From Allochromatium humboldtianum (GTDB lineage: Bacteria; Pseudomonadota; Gammaproteobacteria; Chromatiales; Chromatiaceae), in the NCBI RefSeq assembly GCF_013385175.1, contig NZ_JABZEO010000006.1, forward strand, positions 62,001 to 126,000: a stretch of DNA of 64,000 bases, given 5' to 3'. The notes beneath the pieces are model-generated. The model was not told the origin of the DNA and made no database searches. It saw only the letters and a program-made list of their open reading frames with translations. Shown here one piece after another: positions 7,171-17,571 of this stretch (positions within the stretch are counted from its first letter, which is position 1; each line of letters opens with the position of its first letter). A program made the translations under genes and the position numbers.

Positions 7171-10100
7171 TCCTCTCCGACGTCTCCATCACCCGCCCTG
7201 TCCTGGCCAGCGTCCTCTCGTTGCTGCTGGTCGCCTTCGGACTGGTCTCGTTCGACCGGCTGCCATTGCGCCAGTTTCCGGACATCGACCCGCCCGTGGT
7301 CTCGATCGACACCACCTATCGCGGCGCCGCCGCCGCCGTGGTCGAGACCCGCATCACCCAGGTCATCGAGGAGCGCATCGCCGGTGTCGAGGGCATCCGC
7401 ACCGTCGAGTCGACCAGCGAGGACGGTCGCTCGCGCATCAGCATCGAGTTCAGCATCGACCGCGACGTCGACAGCGCCGCCAACGACATCCGCGACCGCG
7501 TCTCGGGCATCATCGACCAGCTCCCGAGTGAGGCCGATCCGCCCGAGATCCAGAAGGTCGACAGCAACGACGACGTCATCGTCTGGTTCAACCTCTCCAG
7601 CGAACGGATGACGGTGCCCGAACTCTCGGATTATGCACGGCGCTATCTGGTCGACCGCTTCTCGGTGCTCGACGGCGTGGCGCGGGTGCGGGTCGGCGGC
7701 GAGCAGACCTATGCCATGCGCATCTGGCTCGACCGCAACGCTCTGGCCGCGCGCGGGCTGACGGTCGCCGATGTCGAGGAGGCGCTGCGGGCCGAGAACA
7801 TCGAGCTGCCCGCCGGCGAAGTCGAATCGATCGACCGCCAGTTCAGCGTGCGTGTCGATCGCGCCTTCAACACCGCCGACGATTTCGCGCGTCTGGTGCT
7901 CAAGCGCGGCGAGGACGGCTATCTGGTCCGTCTTGGCGACGTGGCGCGCGTGGAGCGCGGCACCGAGGAAGAACGTACCTTCTTCCGCGGCAACGCCAAG
8001 CCCATGGTCGGTATCGGCATCATCAAACAGTCGACCGCCAATACCATCGCCGTCGCTCAGGCGGCCAAGGCCGAGGTGGAGCGCGTCAACCAGTCGCTGC
8101 CCGAGGGCATGATCCTGAGCCAGAGCTTCGACAGCTCGGTGTTCGTCGAGGAAGCCATCGACGAGGTTTATAAAACGCTCGCCATCGCCATCGGTCTGGT
8201 GGTGCTGGTGATCTTTCTGTTCCTCGGCAACTGGCGCGCGACCCTGGTGCCGGCAGTCACGGTGCCGGTGTCGATCGTGTCCACCTTCACTGTGCTGCTT
8301 GCGCTCGGGTTTTCGATCAATATTCTGACGCTGCTCGCCCTGGTGCTGGCCATCGGGCTGGTGGTGGACGATGCCATCGTGGTGCTGGAGAACATCCATC
8401 GACGCATGGAGGAATACGGCGAGACGCGGCTGGTCGCCGCCTATCGGGGCACGCGCCAGGTCGGTTTCGCCGTGGTCGCGACCACCATCGTGCTGGCCTC
8501 GGTCTTCATCCCGATCGCCTTCCTGCAAGGGGATCTGGGGCGGCTGTTCGCCGAGTTCGCCCTGACCATGGCCGCCGCCGTGGTCTTCTCCTCCTTCGTC
8601 GCGCTCTCGCTGTCGTCGATGCTGGCCTCCAAGGTACTGCCGGCGGCGCACCGTCCCGAGGGCGGGCGCGCCGGTCTCAGCGAGGGCATCGACCGCGTCT
8701 TCCTGGCGATCCGTCGGCTCTACCGACGGGTGCTCGACTTCCTGCTGCATCAGCCCTGGATCATCCTGCTGGCGCTCATCGGCACGCTCGGCGCAGCCGT
8801 CTGGCTGTTCGAGCGCATCCCGCAGGAATACACCCCCAAGGAGGATCGCGGCGCCTTCTTCATCCTGGTCAACGGCCCCGAGGGCGCGTCGCACAGTTAC
8901 ATGAAGACCTACATGGAAGAGATCGAGCGCCGGCTCATGCCCTATGCCGAGAGCGGCGAGGCGATCCGGCTCTTGGTGCGCAGTCCGCGCGCCTTCTCCA
9001 ACACAGCGACCTTCAACACCGGCATGGTGATCATCGTGCTCGACAGCCATGCCAAGCGCCGCTCGGCCTGGGTCATCATGGACGAGATCCGCGCCAGACT
9101 CGCCGACCTGCCGGGTGTGAGCGCCTTCCCGGTCATGCGCCAGGGATTCGGCACGCGCACCAGCAAGCCGATCCAGTTCGTCATCGGCGGCGGGAGTTAC
9201 GAGGAACTGGCGGCCTGGCGCGATACCCTGATCGCCGAGATCGAGAAGGACAATCCCGGACTGGTGGGACTCGACTGGGACTACAAGGAGACCAAGCCCC
9301 AGCTTCGGGTCGAGATCGACTATGACCGCGCCGCCGATCTCGGGGTGACGGTCGGCACGCTCGGACGCACCCTGGAGACCATGCTCGGTTCGCGCCGGGT
9401 GACGACCTATCTCGACCAGGGCGAGGAATACGACGTCATCCTGGAAGGCGAGCGCAATGAACAGCGCACTCCGACCAGTCTGGAGAACATCTATGTGCGC
9501 TCGGCGCGCAGCGACGCCCTGATTCCGCTGGCGAGCCTGGCGCGCGTGACCGAAACCGCCGAGTCGCCGAGCCTCAACCGCTTCAACCGCATCCGCGCCA
9601 TCACCATCGAGGCCAGTCTCGCCGAGGGGCTGGCGCTCGGCGATGCGCTCGACTATCTGGAGGCCAAGGTCCGCGAGCACCTGCCCGAACAGGCCCAGAT
9701 CGACTACAAGGGCCAGAGCCGCGACTTCAAGAGCAGTGCCTCCGGCGTGCTGTTCGTCTTCGTGCTGGGGCTGATGGTGGTCTATCTGGTGCTGGCCGCG
9801 CAGTTCGAGAGCTGGGTCCATCCGCTGGTCATCATGCTCACCGTGCCGCTGGCCATGGCGGGGGCGCTGCTCGGGCTGTGGCTGACCGATCAGAGTCTCA
9901 ACATCTTCAGTCAGATCGGGCTGGTGATGCTGGTGGGGTTGGCGGCCAAGAACGGCATCCTCATCGTCGAGTTCGCCAATCAGTTGCGCGATCAGGGGCT
10001 GGAGTTCCGCGCGGCCCTGGTCGAGGCGAGCGAGACCCGGCTGAGGCCCATCCTCATGACCGGCGTCACGACCGCCGCCGGGGCCATTCCGCTGCTGCTC

Positions 10101-10283
10101 TCCAGCGGCGCCGGCTCCGAGACGCGCGCGGTCATCGGTATCGTCATCCTGGCCGGGGTGCTGGCGGCGACGGTCTTCACCCTGTTCGTGGTGCCCGTGG
10201 CCTATGATCGGCTGGCGCGCCACACCGGATCGCCGGGGGCGGTCAAGCGGCGGCTGGAGCAGGAGATGGCCAAGACGTCCTGA
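7167..10283 (+). CDS. RND multidrug/solvent-type efflux transporter
   Basis: A protein of 1038 residues, the full length for an HAE1-family pump (AcrB-like), starting at a GTG inside the stop of the adaptor gene. It has twelve membrane helices and two large periplasmic loops. Helix 4 carries the proton-relay Asp pair in LVVDDAIVVLENI. The second half has the matching GLAAKNGILIVEFANQLRD. It uses the proton gradient to expel hydrophobic compounds. No outer-membrane factor gene is adjacent, so it must share a TolC-like channel encoded elsewhere. The DD pair favours drug or solvent export over the heavy-metal (CzcA) class. A long open frame runs antisense to it and is a codon-bias artefact. Confidence 0.93.
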   Translation: MILSDVSITRPVLASVLSLLLVAFGLVSFDRLPLRQFPDIDPPVVSIDTTYRGAAAAVVETRITQVIEERIAGVEGIRTVESTSEDGRSRISIEFSIDRDVDSAANDIRDRVSGIIDQLPSEADPPEIQKVDSNDDVIVWFNLSSERMTVPELSDYARRYLVDRFSVLDGVARVRVGGEQTYAMRIWLDRNALAARGLTVADVEEALRAENIELPAGEVESIDRQFSVRVDRAFNTADDFARLVLKRGEDGYLVRLGDVARVERGTEEERTFFRGNAKPMVGIGIIKQSTANTIAVAQAAKAEVERVNQSLPEGMILSQSFDSSVFVEEAIDEVYKTLAIAIGLVVLVIFLFLGNWRATLVPAVTVPVSIVSTFTVLLALGFSINILTLLALVLAIGLVVDDAIVVLENIHRRMEEYGETRLVAAYRGTRQVGFAVVATTIVLASVFIPIAFLQGDLGRLFAEFALTMAAAVVFSSFVALSLSSMLASKVLPAAHRPEGGRAGLSEGIDRVFLAIRRLYRRVLDFLLHQPWIILLALIGTLGAAVWLFERIPQEYTPKEDRGAFFILVNGPEGASHSYMKTYMEEIERRLMPYAESGEAIRLLVRSPRAFSNTATFNTGMVIIVLDSHAKRRSAWVIMDEIRARLADLPGVSAFPVMRQGFGTRTSKPIQFVIGGGSYEELAAWRDTLIAEIEKDNPGLVGLDWDYKETKPQLRVEIDYDRAADLGVTVGTLGRTLETMLGSRRVTTYLDQGEEYDVILEGERNEQRTPTSLENIYVRSARSDALIPLASLARVTETAESPSLNRFNRIRAITIEASLAEGLALGDALDYLEAKVREHLPEQAQIDYKGQSRDFKSSASGVLFVFVLGLMVVYLVLAAQFESWVHPLVIMLTVPLAMAGALLGLWLTDQSLNIFSQIGLVMLVGLAAKNGILIVEFANQLRDQGLEFRAALVEASETRLRPILMTGVTTAAGAIPLLLSSGAGSETRAVIGIVILAGVLAATVFTLFVVPVAYDRLARHTGSPGAVKRRLEQEMAKTS

Positions 10284-10440
10284 TCTGTAGCGTCGCGCCT
10301 CGCCTTTGCGCCCCCCGGCTGTCTGCCACCGGAGATTTGATCGGCATCACGCTGCGGAAATCGTTACCATACGAGCGACCGAGGTATCCTCGCTGCTCTC
10401 ACGCCCAGCGATCCTGACACGCAACGGCCCACCGCCCGGA

Positions 10441-10479
10441 TGCGGAACATTCGGCCTCGATATATCGAGAGATTCCGCA
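10441..10479. promoter_or_regulatory. nested inverted repeat touching the wecA-like start
   Basis: Outer arms TGCGGAA (10441-10447) and TTCCGCA (10473-10479) enclose the 14-bp perfect palindrome CTCGATATATCGAG (10456-10469). The structure ends 4 bp before the ATG at 10484, where no Shine-Dalgarno sequence is visible. It could be an operator or an RNA hairpin that controls translation. Confidence 0.55.
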
Positions 10480-10483
10480 CCCG

Positions 10484-12142
10484 ATGCAACAAGCCGTCTA
10501 TATCCTGCTGCTGTCGCTCTTCATCTCCATGGTCCTGGTGCCGCCGCTGGCACGACTCGCCGGCCCACTGGGACTGACCGACAGACCGGGCGCACGCAAG
10601 ATCCATCAGCAGCCCATCCCGCGCTCCGGCGGCATCGCCATCGTGATCGGCGCCCTGACGCCGGTTTTCTTTCTGGTCACGCCGCGCCCGGATGTCCTCG
10701 CCTTTCTGATCGCGGCCTTCGTGCTGTTCGTCTTCGGCGTCCTCGACGATCGTTTCGACCTGGACTATCGGGTCAAGCTGCTCGGCCAGATCAGCGCCTC
10801 AGCCATCGTAGCGATCGGCGGCGGAGTCCTCATCGAGTCATTGCCGTTCATCGATGGCGATGTGCTGCCCGGCTTCATCAGCCTCCCGCTGACCATCTTC
10901 GTGATCGTCGGGATCACCAACGCGGTGAACCTGTCGGACGGACTCGACGGACTCGCCGGCGGGATCAGTCTGCTGGCGCTCGTCTGTCTGTCGGTGCTGG
11001 CCTATCAGGGCGGCGATCCGGCTGCACTCGGTATCGCGTTGTCCATGATCGGCGCGACCTTCGGCTTTCTGCGTTTCAACAGCAATCCGGCCCAGATCTT
11101 CATGGGCGACACCGGCAGCCAGTTCCTGGGTTTCGGCACCGCCGTGCTCGTCATCCTGGTCACGCAGCGCCCAGACACCGTCTATGGCCAACTGATCCCG
11201 GCCCTGATCCTGGGCATCCCGGTCCTCGACATGGCTACGGTCATGGTCCGGCGCGTCCGGGCGGGTCTCTCGCCGTTCCGGCCCGATCGCTCGCATCTGC
11301 ACCACAGACTCCTGAGTCTCGGATGGAGCCAGTATCAGGCCGTGGTCTTCATCTATGTGATGCAGGCGCTCATGGTGCTGGCTGCCTATCTGATGCGCTT
11401 TGCATCGGATCTGGCTGTGCTCGTCGTGTATCTGGCCGGATCCATCGCCCTGCTCTGGCTGGTGCATGGTCTGCTGTTGCGTGTCGATCGTTGCGCCCTG
11501 GCGGAATCGAGGGGTACGAAGGCGAGCCGCCTCCTCATCGGCACCCGTAGCCGCTGGATCCTCGACAAGATCGACTGCATGACCGATTTCCTGGGTCGAG
11601 TCCCCGCCCCAATGCTACGGATACTCGTCCCTGTGACGCTCCTGGCGGGCGCGCTCCTCGCAGCGGACGTCGGCACGGATGTCGGCTGGCTGGCCGCCAT
11701 CTCGCTCCTGGGCCTGATCATCGCCCTGCTGTCGCGTTCGGCCCTGAGTTACTGGCTGGAGCGTCTGGCGGCCTATGTCACCGTCTCGACGGTGCTGTTC
11801 CTGTCGGCCGATCCGCTTCAGTCGCTCGTCGAGGCCGGACCGCTGCTGGCGTTCTTTCTCATGCTCGGTTTCGTCACCTGGGCACAGATCCGTTCGGCCA
11901 CTGAGTTCAGAACCAGCACCCTGGACGTACTGATCCTGATCCTGATGTGTCTGCTGCCGCTGTCGACGGGGATGTGGTCCGGTCGCTATCTCCTGGTGAT
12001 CCTGCCCTGTATCGTGCTGTTCTATGCCATCGAGGTTTTGCTGGCGGAGCGGCGGGGACGGTTGGGCGGGCTTCATCTGTCTATCTTGTTATCGTTGCTG
12101 ATCGTAGCGTTGAAGAGCTTCATGGGTCATCAAAATGTCTAA
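10484..12142 (+). CDS. WecA-like undecaprenyl-phosphate sugar-1-phosphate transferase with C-terminal membrane extension
   Basis: A protein of 552 residues. Residues 1-~330 are a MraY/WecA-type polyprenyl-phosphate sugar-1-phosphate transferase with about ten helices. The markers are PRSGGIAI near the N-terminus, [15 protein letters not shown], the Mg-binding [15 protein letters not shown] and the HHRLLSLG segment typical of WecA/Rfe. It loads a sugar phosphate onto the lipid carrier to start O-antigen, enterobacterial-common-antigen-like or exopolysaccharide synthesis. Residues ~350-552 form an additional hydrophobic region of some six helices that standard WecA (about 365 residues) lacks; its function is unknown. 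The stop overlaps the next gene by 8 nt. With GDP-fucose synthase downstream, a role in surface polysaccharide is likely. Confidence 0.85.
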   Translation: MQQAVYILLLSLFISMVLVPPLARLAGPLGLTDRPGARKIHQQPIPRSGGIAIVIGALTPVFFLVTPRPDVLAFLIAAFVLFVFGVLDDRFDLDYRVKLLGQISASAIVAIGGGVLIESLPFIDGDVLPGFISLPLTIFVIVGITNAVNLSDGLDGLAGGISLLALVCLSVLAYQGGDPAALGIALSMIGATFGFLRFNSNPAQIFMGDTGSQFLGFGTAVLVILVTQRPDTVYGQLIPALILGIPVLDMATVMVRRVRAGLSPFRPDRSHLHHRLLSLGWSQYQAVVFIYVMQALMVLAAYLMRFASDLAVLVVYLAGSIALLWLVHGLLLRVDRCALAESRGTKASRLLIGTRSRWILDKIDCMTDFLGRVPAPMLRILVPVTLLAGALLAADVGTDVGWLAAISLLGLIIALLSRSALSYWLERLAAYVTVSTVLFLSADPLQSLVEAGPLLAFFLMLGFVTWAQIRSATEFRTSTLDVLILILMCLLPLSTGMWSGRYLLVILPCIVLFYAIEVLLAERRGRLGGLHLSILLSLLIVALKSFMGHQNV

Positions 12143-13112
12143 CGACGGTTCCTTTACGCGCATCTACATCGCCGGCCATCACGGCATGGTGGGTTCGGCG
12201 CTGGTGCGTGCGCTCGAGCGCGCCGGCCATACGAATCTCGTCACTCGCACCCATGCCGATCTGGATCTGATCGACCAAGCGGCCGTCGACGCCTTCTTTG
12301 CCGAACAGCGCCCGACTCAGGTCTATCTGGCGGCGGCCAGGGTCGGCGGGATCCATGCCAACGACACCTATCCGGCCGAGTTCCTGTATCAGAACCTGCT
12401 GATCGAGGCCAACATCATTCACGCCGCCTGGCGGCATGGGGTCGAGCGTCTGTTGTTCTTGGGCAGCTCCTGCATCTATCCACGTCTGGCGCCTCAGCCG
12501 ATGCACGAGTCGACCCTGCTCACAGGTCCGCTGGAGCCGACCAACGAGCCTTATGCCATCGCCAAGATCGCCGGGATCAAGCTGTGTGAATCCTACAACC
12601 GTCAGTATGGGACGGATTTTCGCAGCGTGATGCCGACCAATCTCTATGGTCCGGGCGACAATTTCGATCTGAACGACAGCCATGTGCTGCCGGCGCTGAT
12701 CCGTCGCTTCCATGAGGCGCGGGTTGCGGGCGCATCGCGTGTGACCGTCTGGGGTAGCGGCATGCCGCGGCGCGAGCTGATGCATGTCGACGACATGGCG
12801 GCGGCCTGTGTGCACGTGATGGGACTGACGCCCGAGGTCTGGCGTGCGCACACGGATCCGCGTTGTTCGCATCTGAACGTCGGGACCGGGGTCGATGTCA
12901 CCATCGCGGAACTGGCGCAGCTGGTGGCCGAGGTGGTGGGCTTCGAGGGCGAGATCGTCTTCGATACCGGCAAACCCGACGGCACGCCGCACAAGTTACT
13001 CGACGTTGGGCGTCTGCGCGGACTGGGTTGGGCGGCGCGAATTGCACTGGCCGATGGGATTCGTCAAACCTATCGCTGGTTCCTGGAGAACCAGGGGCAG
13101 TTGCGTCTTTGA
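12135..13112 (+). CDS. fcl: GDP-L-fucose synthase
   Basis: A protein of 325 residues, the usual length. It has an extended SDR fold: the NAD(P)-binding GHHGMVG is at residues 14-20, a Ser/Cys pair lies in GSSCIYP (~110-116) and the catalytic YAIAK gives Tyr140 and Lys144. The family-specific SYNRQYG and [10 protein letters not shown] segments are present. The enzyme converts GDP-4-keto-6-deoxymannose to GDP-L-fucose by epimerisation and NADPH reduction. It overlaps the WecA-like gene by 8 nt and so belongs to the same transcript. A gmd (GDP-mannose dehydratase) partner is not in the window. Confidence 0.93.
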   Translation: MSNDGSFTRIYIAGHHGMVGSALVRALERAGHTNLVTRTHADLDLIDQAAVDAFFAEQRPTQVYLAAARVGGIHANDTYPAEFLYQNLLIEANIIHAAWRHGVERLLFLGSSCIYPRLAPQPMHESTLLTGPLEPTNEPYAIAKIAGIKLCESYNRQYGTDFRSVMPTNLYGPGDNFDLNDSHVLPALIRRFHEARVAGASRVTVWGSGMPRRELMHVDDMAAACVHVMGLTPEVWRAHTDPRCSHLNVGTGVDVTIAELAQLVAEVVGFEGEIVFDTGKPDGTPHKLLDVGRLRGLGWAARIALADGIRQTYRWFLENQGQLRL

Positions 13113-13235
13113 TCGGCGCTTCCGGTCTGAGATACGGCGCCGCCAGTCACAGTGCAAGTGCCTCGCGCCACTGCACCGGCAGCAACCGGATACAGGACTG
13201 CATCAACGATGACCGATCATGAGGACCGCACAGCA

Positions 13236-15716
13236 ATGTCGAAACGTCGCTTGTATTGGCTCGTGTCCATCCTGCTGATCCCGGGACTCATCGTGCTGGT
13301 CGTGGGCGGCACGCTCTATTGGCTGGCCAAGCGTGCCGAGCCGTCCTACTCGGGCGCGGTCGCGCTGTCCGGACTCGCGCATCCGGTCGAGGTCCGTTTC
13401 GGCCCTCACGCCGTGCCGACCATCGAGGCGAGCAACCTTCGGGATTTGCTCTTCGCTCAGGGCTATGTGACGGCCTCGGAGCGGATGTGGCAGATGGATC
13501 TGTTGCGCCGGCTCGGCGGCGGGCGTCTGGCCGAACTCTTCGGCCCGGAAGTGGTGAAGGTCGACCGCTTCTTTCGCACCGTCGGACTGCCGGTCGAGGC
13601 AAGGCGCGCGCTGGATACCCTGGATGACGCCGAGCGCGCCCTGCTCGATGCCTATGCCGCCGGGGTCAATGCCTATCGTGAGGCGGCTCGCGACCGGCGA
13701 CCGCTGGAATATCGGCTCACCGGACTCGAACCGGCCCCCTGGCAGCCTGAGGACAGTCTGGTGATCGGCGCTTACATGGCCTGGACTCAGTCGTTCAATG
13801 CGCGCGGTGAGCTGACCTTTCTGCGTCTGGCGCGGCGGATCGGCCCCGAGCGCACCCGTCTGCTGTTCCCGACCGATGAGGGCATCGCGCCGCCCGAGGT
13901 TCCTCCCGAACTGGTCGAGTATCTCGCGGCGACACCAACGGCGGCCTCGTCTCCTGATCCAGGATTCGACATCGCCGCGCTGGCCCCGATCCTCGATTAT
14001 CCCGCGCGACTCGGCCTACCGACCCCGACCGCCGCGAGCAACGCCTGGCTGGCGACGGGCAAGCGCACAGCCACCGGCGAGGCGCTACTCGCCGATGACC
14101 CGCATCTGGCCTTCTCGATGCCGGGCATCTGGTACGAGCTGGAGCTGATCGCCCCCGATCTGCACGCGGCCGGCGTCAGCCTGCCCGGCGTGCCTCTGGT
14201 GCTGATCGGGCACAATGCCGACCTGGCCTGGGGCTTCACCAGCGTCATCGCCGACACTCAGGACATCTTCATCGAGCGCCCGACCGCGGATGGACTCGCC
14301 GTCGAACGTGACGGCCGCGCCCCCGAACCGATCCGGCTCCGTCACGAGACGATCCGGGTCCGGGGCGCCGATCCGGTCGAGATCGCGATCCGTTCGACCA
14401 GTCGCGGCGTGGTGCTGAACGACATCCTCGGTGAAACCACAGGCACGCCCATGGATCTGACCGATCCGGGTCTCACGGATCTGATCGTCCTGCGTCAGAA
14501 CCACGATCGGCCGGACCGGAGCTTTCAAGCCATGCGCGGTCTCTGCCGGTCCGGGACGCTCGACGAGGCGCGCGCGGCGGGGCTGGACTTCCGGCATGTC
14601 GCGACCAACCTGATGCTGGCCCATCGCGACGGCGGCATCGCCTGGCAGATGACGGGCGTCCTGCCCCAGCGTGGGCGCGGTGCGGGCGCCTTCCCCAATC
14701 CAGGCTGGATCGACGACTACGCCTGGCAGGGCGAGGCGCCGCAGTCGCTGAATCCGAGCCTCGCCAATCCGCCCGACGGCGTCATCGTCACGGCCAACCA
14801 GCGCACCATCCCGGAGGACTATCCGATCCGTGTCAGCAACGCCTGGATGTCGCCGCACCGCGCCCAGCGCATCACCGCGCGGCTCGACGAGTCGGGACCG
14901 CTCACACCCGAGTCGATGGCCGGGATCCAGGCCGACCGCATCAGTCTCCAGGGTCGGATGATGCTGTCCTCCCTGCGCCGGCTGGAGTCCGAGATCCGCG
15001 CACTCGATCCGGACGCCTGGGCGATCGCCGAGGACCATCTGCTCGACTGGGACGGCGCCATGGACGCCGCGAGCCGTCCGGCCGCCTTCGCCGCCCGGCT
15101 GGAACCGGCGCTGTTCCAGGCGCTCTACGGCGACGAACTGGGCGAGGATCTGCCCTTTCTGCTCTCGATGACGCTCCTCGCCTACAGCCCGCTCCAGGAG
15201 ACGCTGCGCACGGGCGAATCCGCCTTTTGGGACGACGTGACGACGCCCGAGATCGAGACGCCCGCCGCGATCTGGGCGCGCGCACTGCACGCGGCCCGGA
15301 CGGCGCTCGCGGCCGATGGCGACGACGTCCGGCTCGACGACATCCGCTCGATCCGCTTCACCCATGCCTTCGACAAAGTGCCGTTGCTCGGTGATCTTTT
15401 CAGCGTCGGTCCCATCGGCGTCGGCGGCAGTTCGGACACGGTCGATGTCATCAAGACCCAGCCCCAGGAACCGGGCAAGGGTCTGTTCGGCGCCTCGGTG
15501 CGCTTCGTCGCCACCCCGGCCGACTGGAGCCGGACGCGCGGCACCCTGACGCTGGGTCAGTCGGGCCATCGGTTCTCGCCCTATCGCGCCGATCAGCTCC
15601 AGGACTGGCTGGCGGTGCACGCCCATCCCTGGCCCTGGAACGGACCGGACGAGGCTCAAACCCTCGGCCGTCTGCGGCTCGATCCGCCCGACGCTGGCGG
15701 ACGATTCGGCCGATAG
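13236..15716 (+). CDS. penicillin acylase family (Ntn-hydrolase) amidase
   Basis: A protein of 826 residues from ATG 13236, which has GAGGA ten bases upstream; in-frame starts at 13152 and 13209 lack a binding site. An N-terminal membrane or signal segment (residues ~7-30) is followed by the alpha chain, a spacer, and the beta chain beginning at Ser268 in ASNAW, the autocatalytic nucleophile. Family motifs continue with LLADDPHL and LPGVPLVLIGHN. These periplasmic enzymes hydrolyse amides, including acyl-homoserine lactones and beta-lactam side chains; the true substrate cannot be told from sequence. It lies between polysaccharide and purine genes and is probably its own unit. Confidence 0.9.
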   Translation: MSKRRLYWLVSILLIPGLIVLVVGGTLYWLAKRAEPSYSGAVALSGLAHPVEVRFGPHAVPTIEASNLRDLLFAQGYVTASERMWQMDLLRRLGGGRLAELFGPEVVKVDRFFRTVGLPVEARRALDTLDDAERALLDAYAAGVNAYREAARDRRPLEYRLTGLEPAPWQPEDSLVIGAYMAWTQSFNARGELTFLRLARRIGPERTRLLFPTDEGIAPPEVPPELVEYLAATPTAASSPDPGFDIAALAPILDYPARLGLPTPTAASNAWLATGKRTATGEALLADDPHLAFSMPGIWYELELIAPDLHAAGVSLPGVPLVLIGHNADLAWGFTSVIADTQDIFIERPTADGLAVERDGRAPEPIRLRHETIRVRGADPVEIAIRSTSRGVVLNDILGETTGTPMDLTDPGLTDLIVLRQNHDRPDRSFQAMRGLCRSGTLDEARAAGLDFRHVATNLMLAHRDGGIAWQMTGVLPQRGRGAGAFPNPGWIDDYAWQGEAPQSLNPSLANPPDGVIVTANQRTIPEDYPIRVSNAWMSPHRAQRITARLDESGPLTPESMAGIQADRISLQGRMMLSSLRRLESEIRALDPDAWAIAEDHLLDWDGAMDAASRPAAFAARLEPALFQALYGDELGEDLPFLLSMTLLAYSPLQETLRTGESAFWDDVTTPEIETPAAIWARALHAARTALAADGDDVRLDDIRSIRFTHAFDKVPLLGDLFSVGPIGVGGSSDTVDVIKTQPQEPGKGLFGASVRFVATPADWSRTRGTLTLGQSGHRFSPYRADQLQDWLAVHAHPWPWNGPDEAQTLGRLRLDPPDAGGRFGR

Positions 15717-15827
15717 GGCTTGGTCCAACGCCACATCTCGGTCCACAATGCCGCACAGTTCGCCCTCGCCGTTCCAATCCGAGCGGCGGGGCTTCCCAAT
15801 TTTCCGAATAACCCTGATCATTGCTCC

Positions 15828-16982
15828 ATGGACGTATTCCCCCTACCCCTTGCCCGGATCGGTATCATTGGCGGCGGCCAGCTCGGCCGCATGATGGCCA
15901 AGGCCGCCAAGCGCCTCGGCTGCACCTGCGTGGTGCTCGATCCGACTCCCGGCTCGCCGGCCGGTCAGGTCGCCGGTCATCAGATCGTCGGCAACTATCA
16001 TGACGCGGCTAGGCTGCGCGAGCTGGCCGAGTCCTGCGATGTCATCACCTTCGACATCGAGGACATCGACACCGAGACGCTCATCCAGCTCGAACGCGAA
16101 GGGCACCGCATCCATCCCTCGCCCCGCGTGCTGGCGCTCATCCAGGACAAGCTGACCCAGAAGCAGGCGCTCGCCGCCGCCGGCATCCCGACGGCCGAGT
16201 TCGTGCCCATGCCCGAACCGACGCCCGAAGCCTTCGCCGCCTTCGGCTATCCGCTGGTGCAGAAGGCGCGACGCGGCGGCTACGACGGGCGCGGCGTCTC
16301 CATCCTCAAGTCGGCCGAAGACTACCCGCGCCATCTGCCCGTGCCCTCGCTGCTCGAACGCTTCGTGCCGGCCGCCAAGGAGCTGGCCGTGGTGGTCGCG
16401 CGCGGACACGACGGCGACTGTCGCTGCTATCCGGTGGTCGAAATGGTCTTCCGCCCCGGCGAGAACGTGCTCGACCTGCTGCTCGCCCCGGCGCGCATCG
16501 CCCCCGAGACCGCCGAGGCCGCCGTGGCCCTGGCCGTGCGCACGGTCGAGACCCTGGGCGGCGTGGGCATCTTCGGCGTCGAACTGTTCCTGACCGAGTC
16601 GGGCGAACTCCTGGTCAACGAGGTCGCCCCCCGCACCCACAATTCCGGCCATCACACCATCGAGGCCAATGTCACTGACCAGTTCGAGCAGCATCTGCGC
16701 GCCGTGGTCGGACTGCCGCTCGGGTCGACAGATCAGCTCTCGCCCGCCGCCATGATCAACCTGCTCGGCGCCCCCGAGCATCGCGGCCGTCCGGTCATCA
16801 AGGGCATGGCCGAGGCACTGGCCATCTCCGGCGTCTGCCTGCACCTCTACGGCAAGGCCGCGACCGCACCCTACCGCAAGATGGGCCATGTCACCGTGCT
16901 CGATCCGGACATCGCCATGGCCGAACACAAGGCGCTCCAGGTGCGCGAACTCATCGAAATCTCTGGGGAGGACCACCCATGA
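15828..16982 (+). CDS. purK: 5-(carboxyamino)imidazole ribonucleotide synthase
   Basis: A protein of 384 residues from ATG 15828 (the alternative upstream start at 15720 adds unrelated sequence). It is an ATP-grasp enzyme with the N-terminal [13 protein letters not shown], the ATP-binding [12 protein letters not shown] loop and the C-terminal [16 protein letters not shown]. It makes N5-CAIR from AIR, bicarbonate and ATP in purine synthesis. It overlaps purE by 4 nt (ATGA), the classic purKE arrangement in reversed order. Confidence 0.96.
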   Translation: MDVFPLPLARIGIIGGGQLGRMMAKAAKRLGCTCVVLDPTPGSPAGQVAGHQIVGNYHDAARLRELAESCDVITFDIEDIDTETLIQLEREGHRIHPSPRVLALIQDKLTQKQALAAAGIPTAEFVPMPEPTPEAFAAFGYPLVQKARRGGYDGRGVSILKSAEDYPRHLPVPSLLERFVPAAKELAVVVARGHDGDCRCYPVVEMVFRPGENVLDLLLAPARIAPETAEAAVALAVRTVETLGGVGIFGVELFLTESGELLVNEVAPRTHNSGHHTIEANVTDQFEQHLRAVVGLPLGSTDQLSPAAMINLLGAPEHRGRPVIKGMAEALAISGVCLHLYGKAATAPYRKMGHVTVLDPDIAMAEHKALQVRELIEISGEDHP

Positions 16983-17494
16983 GCCAATCCAAACAGCCAG
17001 CCGGCCCGCTGGTGGGCATCATCATGGGCAGCGACTCGGATCTGCCGGTCATGCGCGAGGCGGCGGCCATCCTCGACGAGTTGGGCGTGGCCTATGAGAT
17101 GACCATCGTCTCGGCCCATCGCACGCCGCAGCGCCTCTACGACTATGCTCAAACGGCCGTCGAGCGCGGTCTGCGGGTCATCGTCGCCGGCGCCGGCGGC
17201 GCGGCCCATCTGCCGGGCATGGCGGCGGCCATCACGCCGCTGCCGGTCATCGGCGTGCCGATCAAGACCTCGGCGCTCTCGGGTCAGGATTCGCTGCTGT
17301 CGATCGTGCAGATGCCGGCCGGTGTGCCCGTGGCCACGGTCGCCATCAACGGCGCCAAGAACGCCGGCATCCTGGCCGCGCAGATCCTGGGCAGCGCCGA
17401 TACCGTGCTGCTGGAGCGGGTCGCCCAGTACAAGCGCGATCTGGAGTCGATGGTGATGGACAAGGTCGCGCTCCTGGAAGGCGGCGCGCTTTGA
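16979..17494 (+). CDS. purE: N5-CAIR mutase
   Basis: A protein of 171 residues of the class I PurE type. [13 protein letters not shown] binds the substrate phosphate, SAHRTP holds the catalytic His (~47), and [12 protein letters not shown] and [15 protein letters not shown] follow. It converts N5-CAIR to CAIR. It starts inside the stop of purK, so expression is coupled. Confidence 0.96.
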   Translation: MSQSKQPAGPLVGIIMGSDSDLPVMREAAAILDELGVAYEMTIVSAHRTPQRLYDYAQTAVERGLRVIVAGAGGAAHLPGMAAAITPLPVIGVPIKTSALSGQDSLLSIVQMPAGVPVATVAINGAKNAGILAAQILGSADTVLLERVAQYKRDLESMVMDKVALLEGGAL

Positions 17495-17517
17495 TGCGAA
17501 TTCGTAACAGGTTCTGA

Positions 17518-17542
17518 GCCGCGTCCGCGACGCGAACGCGGC
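17518..17542 (+). other. GC-rich hairpin between purE and pilT
   Basis: GCCGCGT (17518-17524) pairs with ACGCGGC (17536-17542); an inner CGCGTC/GACGCG alternative exists. No T-run follows, so it may be a weak Rho-assisted stop or an mRNA end-protecting structure after purE. Confidence 0.35.
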
Positions 17543-17571
17543 CCGCCAACGGTGGCGTAACAGGAGGACTC

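Noticed and set aside
7068-10223. Very long open frame antisense to the RND pump gene
   Set aside because: It mirrors the codon bias of the pump gene, is rich in Asp/His/Gln/Arg with no domain, and the pump gene has full family motifs.
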